From assembly GCF_000003815.2 (NCBI RefSeq), contig NC_049993.1, positions 4,845,167 through 4,909,166 on the forward strand: 64,000 nucleotides of DNA, in the 5' to 3' direction. Made by a program: the position numbers and the translations under genes. Below are positions 59,438 to 64,000 of this stretch, piece after piece. Below the pieces are notes generated by a model that was not told where the DNA came from, did not search any database, and worked only from the letters and a program-made list of their open reading frames with translations. Source of the DNA: Branchiostoma floridae (taxonomy: Eukaryota > Chordata > Leptocardii > Amphioxiformes > Branchiostomatidae). Numbering within the stretch: position 1 is the first letter of the stretch; each line of letters begins with the position of its first letter.

Positions 59438-62169
59438 TTAACGCCGTGCACAGCCGTTGTCCTCTCCACACGCCATGATGGAGCTCCAGTTCTTAGCAAC
59501 CATGGTTGATGTCAGGAAGAGGGAGGGGGGCTCCGGCGACTTCTTCAAACATCTAGGCAGCATCTTTTGAAATGACTGAAAATTTGCAATGATTGTGGAA
59601 CAGTTTATGAGGTTTCGATTTAGAATATAAAGCAATCATTATTACAGTAATCTACCAGAAAGAACAGCTGATGGCTACACGTACTCCATCGCACACACCG
59701 TACAAAAATCATGAAAATATGATTCCCGAACATTCGAGTCTTTCTTTTTCTAGATGTATCGACGAGGTACGGGAAGACGTCTCGGCTCTAATAAGTGCTT
59801 TAGTTTAATTCATTATTTTTGTCAAGATCCGTGCCATTTCTTGGTACTCGTTTGTTTTTGTGTTGTCTGAACTATTATCTATTTTATCAATAATAAAAAG
59901 ATTTTTAAAAACTAACCTTGCGGAAGTTCCCACACAGCCAGGCGTAGACGAACGGGTTGACGGAGGAGTTGGCGTACGTCATGCAGTGTGCCCAGATCTT
60001 GACGCAGTAGGTCGTCATGGTAAAGGGGAAGTCTGGGTGGTAACTACGGACCATGTTCAGGAACTACAGAAGGAGGGGAGGTTATGTACGTGAGTCAAAC
60101 AAATGATGAAGGCAGATGTTAGCTGCCTGGTAACCATATTCCAATGACCGGCTAAGTCGGCGTTTCAGCGGCCTCAGTCTTACTTACAATGACTTCTGTC
60201 AGGTTAACTTTCCAGTCGGCATTTCTGATGGCTACAATGAAGTAATTGAAACTAAAGCCTGGGGCACAACCCGCCGCACGTGCAATTTGTCCGTACGTTT
60301 TTTGTGGAGGCCACGTCCGCCACGTATTCCTGAAAACGCTCAGTCTGTACATGGCAGGTGCGTCGCCCGTACTGGCACGTACGGAGGGCGAATCCACAGC
60401 CCGAACGCAGAGAAAGTTCTGCATGCACTTAAATTTCTACGGCGTGTCTGCCTGCTCCCAAATCCGTGGGATTCGCCACGTGTTCCTACGGAGACGGTAC
60501 TTACCACTTACGGATACCAAAAGATTGCCCACGTTTTGGCACGTAGACAGCACGCACTTGCAAGTACGGCGGGTTGTGCCCCTAGCTTAACCAGGTAAAA
60601 TTTAAACGGCGTGCGATTATGAACTGGGCCGGTTGCCATCACTCCTAGTACCGTAGAGATCACGGAGAACTCCCGTTAGTATTGTTGCAAGGCTACGCCG
60701 ATGTAGACGACCGGAAATTCTTTGAGTCATCATCTTTTTTTGTACTGGATGATATCGATATTAATTCTTTTTCATATGTATCGCACAATAACAGATTGGT
60801 TTGCTTTCTGAGAATGATGTAACATACTATTTAGAAGAGATATGCGGGAACATGAAACACATGTGTCTTTATCCCACCATTTGAAATGGTTGACACCGAA
60901 TGACGTCATAGTCACGTGATTGAAAGCACGCCGTACCTGACTTGGCCCCCAGCAAATCGCAAACAGCAGCACCACCATCACCACGGTCAGGCTGGCCCGC
61001 TTCTGCTGCGTCAGCGAGGCACGGGGTGTGCTGGGAACGAGAACAATGACGATACCGGGCGTGAGGGACGAGAACGGAAAAATGGACGCCGTTCAGAGGA
61101 GGAGCCTCAAGTCGTGATATCAAATATATGCTAAGTAGTTACCTTATCATTTATGTTTGATCGTTACTATAACCCAATCGTTATCTTATACTTTTTGAAT
61201 GGCATTTTAAATGTCCGATGTGGGACGTTGACTTGCTCCCTAGTTGTCCAATTAACTTGGAATAGTCTAGAATCCTTCACTGGAAGAGCAATTGAATGGT
61301 AGAGGTTAAATAAAAAAGGTAGAGGTTAACTAAAAAAAAATGAAAATGGTGACCTCGGTACAAAGCTCCCACCATCACCCACTCTTTTATTTTTACTTTC
61401 CATTCTACTGAACAGCCCTTACTTCGAATTCTTGACGGGGTATCCAAGAGTGGCCACCTTGATGTTACCTGGGACGGGGGTGCCCCAGAGCTGCCGGACC
61501 ATCCAACCACAACACGCCGTGAGGATAACCACCTAAGAATAAGGTAAGACGGTCAATCATCAACTAATGATTCAAGCGGACGATTGATTGTCTATGAGTA
61601 ATCCAAATTTTTGAAAGATAGATATGTGTACATACATGTAACAACACATTAATGGAATGAGGTAGATTCGGAAGGTTTCCTCCCCAAGCCTGTCGGTGTT
61701 CTGAGCCGAATTTGCATGTTAACATGTAGAACAGATAAGAATAGAGACACGTGGAGGATGATAGCCAGAGGAAGGTATGCATCCATTCCAACATTTCAGA
61801 TTGCTGACTAGAGAGCACCAACCAAATAGACCAACCAAATGATGTTGTCCTGAAAGCTTGACGGTGCAGCAACTTGTATGGCTCTCTATAACATTTTAAA
61901 TTATGCGAACTTGCGGGCCGTTGATACAAATATTCATGTATACTCGCTTCCAAAGCTCTAAGCGAGGAATTGATGAACTATGGTACAAACTAACTAGCTG
62001 ACTAACAAACTGACCGGGAGGAGATAGGCTGCGATGAAGGACCAGGTGGCGTAGCCTGCTGCCCAGGCCCATGACGGGTAGAACTCGGCACAGTACACCT
62101 GCGGGCCCGCCCAGTAGTAGTCTTCCAGCCGCGCGTAGATGGCCACCGGCACGGAGGTAAGGAGCGAGG
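59438..62169 (-). CDS. Peptide GPCR, kisspeptin-receptor-like (3' part of gene)
   Basis: Exons in reading order are 62015-62169, 61469-61532, 60937-61030, 59917-60063 and 59438-59575 (stop). Seen: the end of TM4 (LLTSVPVAIYARLE), a second loop with YCAEF, TM5 FIAAYLLP-VVILTACCGW then MVRQLW, TM6 VVMVVLLFAICWGPSQ, third loop, TM7 VKIWAHCMTYANSSVNPFVYAW, and a short tail with LPRC. NPxxY in TM7 and CWGP in TM6 place it in class A. WAHCM-x-YANSS-x-NP with VVLLFA-x-CWGP-x-Q is typical of GPR54/kisspeptin receptors, and galanin or allatostatin receptors are the nearest alternatives. The upstream part (TM1-TM3) lies outside the window. The join between 61469-61532 and 60937-61030 is out of phase by one base, so a small third-loop exon is probably missing from this model. 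Confidence 0.8.
60253..60590. mobile_element. MITE, family A copy 3
   Basis: Same terminal repeat (GGGCACAACCCGCCGCACG and GGCGGGTTGTGCCCC) and interior as 77-412 and 4245-4575. Lies in a GPCR intron. Confidence 0.78.
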
Positions 62170-62339
62170 CTATGACAAGAACGAATGCGGATATATTGTT
62201 AGACTTATGACGGAAACCCGACATAAGTAAGCAATGAAGGCAATGAAGAACAAATAAGGATGAAATAAAATTAAAACTAGAGTTCGGCGACCTCATACCT
62301 CCATGAAAATTTAGAGCTTGTAAATTTCATGCAATTGAC

Positions 62340-64000
62340 TAAGACATTAACATAATTTATGCGTGTTGTTGTTCATCATTGACTAACGTACACATGTCAC
62401 AAGTATAAAATTCCAATCATTAGACTTAAAGCGGCTTTGCAATTTTTACATGAATTATGCAAATAAGTTCCTCATTACCATTTTTGGTATCTGCTTATAT
62501 TCCATCAATCATACTTAATAAGTGTTACATCTATTGAAGTCCAGTTATTGCTAATAATGGTATTATACAATTTCCTCATTAATTATGCAAATAAGGTCCT
62601 CATTTGCATAACATGTATATCATTATAAACACCTTTGCCTAAGCTACCTGCACCCCTAAAATGATGCCAATCCGTCAATCCTTTCTGCAGTTATCCACTT
62701 TGGAATGTCTTGACAAAAACGCCCTAGGCCCTGCAGTTCCGAAATTACATGTTAGGGGGCTGAAATCTGCCCCACTTTGTCATGTTACTGCAAGCTATCT
62801 ACCACCCAAATGTCAAGACTATATCATGTCCGGGACAAGAGATACATTGAAAAAACTGCCATGATAGAATATTCTCATTAATTATGCAAATTTACTCCTA
62901 TTTTGCATAATTGGTATCTTATCTTGTACAACATTGTCTAAGGTACCTACATACCAAAAATCATGAAAATCCATTGTTCCCTTCTTGATATATCCTCTTC
63001 AGAAGTTTTTGACAAAAATGCCCCTGCTATCCCAAACCTAGTCGGTAGGGGGCCAAAACTTATGTCACTTATTCCTGAGCACAAGAGCTATCTAACACTC
63101 AAAAATCGTGACCATAGCGTGTTCAGAACACGAGATAGCAAAACCGGAAGTTGCGCTGTAGTACCAAGGGAAGCCGCTAGGGGGCCCAAAATCTAATCAC
63201 TTCTAGCTTTCATCGCACCCCACCAACACACCAAGTATGAAACTAATCCATCCAGCCGTTCTTGAGTTATCTTGTTGACAGACAGACAGACACACACACA
63301 AACGCTGGGTAAAATATAACCTCCATGACATTTCATGGAGGTAAAAAGGACTTGGTTCTGTTGAAAAGGACTGTTTTCCCTTGCGCTGGATGATGTACAC
63401 CTTCGGTTACGACGTCTAAATGCAGTAGGTATAGACACACTTACATGTTTTACCGATATCAAGATAGAATGTACCCTAAAGGAGCGCAGATAAAAACTAG
63501 AGTTCCACGAACACATACCTTTGCCAAATAAACCAGGTTTGTTATGTAGAATGATGTCTGTAGACAAATGCGTTACTCATTTCATTTTCTTCATAATTAT
63601 ATGCTTGGAGTTGGTTTATAAAATTTCGGCATTGATTATGCAAATTAGATCCCAAGTTACAATTAATTGATATCAAATTGTATCAAGCATAACTTAAGCT
63701 ACCAGCATACCAAAAATCATGATGATCGTTTGATCCATTCTTGACTTATTCTCTTTCAAAGTCTTTAAATACACCTCTTACTCTCTTCCCTCTTTCTCAG
63801 TTACATATGTGACAACTTTGATGAAAGTACTATAATGGAATGCAGTGGATTTATAAACTTTTCCTCATCAATTATGCAAATTAGCTGTTAATTTGCATAA
63901 TAAGTATCACATTATATAATCTTCACTTAGGCTATCTACATGCCAAAAATCATGACGATCCGTCAACACGTTCATATCTTCCCATTAATTATGCAAATGA
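62340..64000. repeat. Octamer-rich dispersed repeat array
   Basis: Repeated blocks of [CAT]TAATTATGCAAAT, often followed 15-20 bp later by the inverse TTTGCATAA, near 62457, 62585, 62886, 63638, 63880 and 63989. Between them recurs CCAAAAATCATGA-GATCCGTCAA. One block ends in GACAGACAGACACACACACA and CTCCATGACATTTCATGGAG. No GPCR exon was seen here. Confidence 0.7.

Overview
The window looks like chordate nuclear DNA, most probably amphioxus (Branchiostoma): short exons with GT/AG introns, vertebrate-type gene families, head-to-head TOPORS/SMIM27 orthologues, a trehalase gene, and very many small inverted-repeat DNA transposons. The organism is inferred from gene content and repeat style. All gene models were assembled by eye from splice sites and reading-frame phase; no alignment or database search was run. 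Positions 33014-33113 are an assembly gap.

Layout. (1) 1-5.6 kb: two tandem minus-strand fatty-acid-binding-protein genes, one complete (3268-5383) and one with only its first exon in view (1628-1703), each with a TATA box. (2) 5.6-9.9 kb: no gene found, only repeats and foldback elements. (3) 9.9-20.5 kb: TOPORS, a RING/RS-rich E3 ligase on the minus strand. One intron holds a broken non-LTR retrotransposon. Another holds a minisatellite that has amplified the end of an exon together with its splice donor. (4) 20.4-22 kb: a shared promoter and the divergent plus-strand micro-gene SMIM27. (5) 22.5-23.2 kb: an intronless HAD/DUF2608-like gene. (6) 24.7-56.6 kb: a 15-exon trehalase-like gene on the minus strand, 605 residues, secreted and probably GPI-anchored. 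Both catalytic acidic residues are exchanged (Asp to Glu and Glu to Asp) and other active-site motifs have drifted. Its 21.7 kb fifth intron contains, on the opposite strand, a complete five-exon PP2C phosphatase gene (30057-43977) and 6.5 kb of tandem repeats. (7) 57.3-57.8 kb: a tRNA-derived SINE. (8) 59.4 kb to the right edge: the 3' half of a kisspeptin-receptor-like peptide GPCR on the minus strand, followed by octamer-rich repeats.

The genes do not form a pathway. The relationships that matter are physical: tandem FABP duplication, a divergent TOPORS/SMIM27 promoter, a phosphatase nested in a trehalase intron, and transposons or minisatellites that touch splice sites. The strongest candidates for something undescribed are the catalytically rearranged trehalase-like protein, the splice-donor minisatellite in TOPORS, and several non-autonomous transposon families defined here by their target-site duplications.
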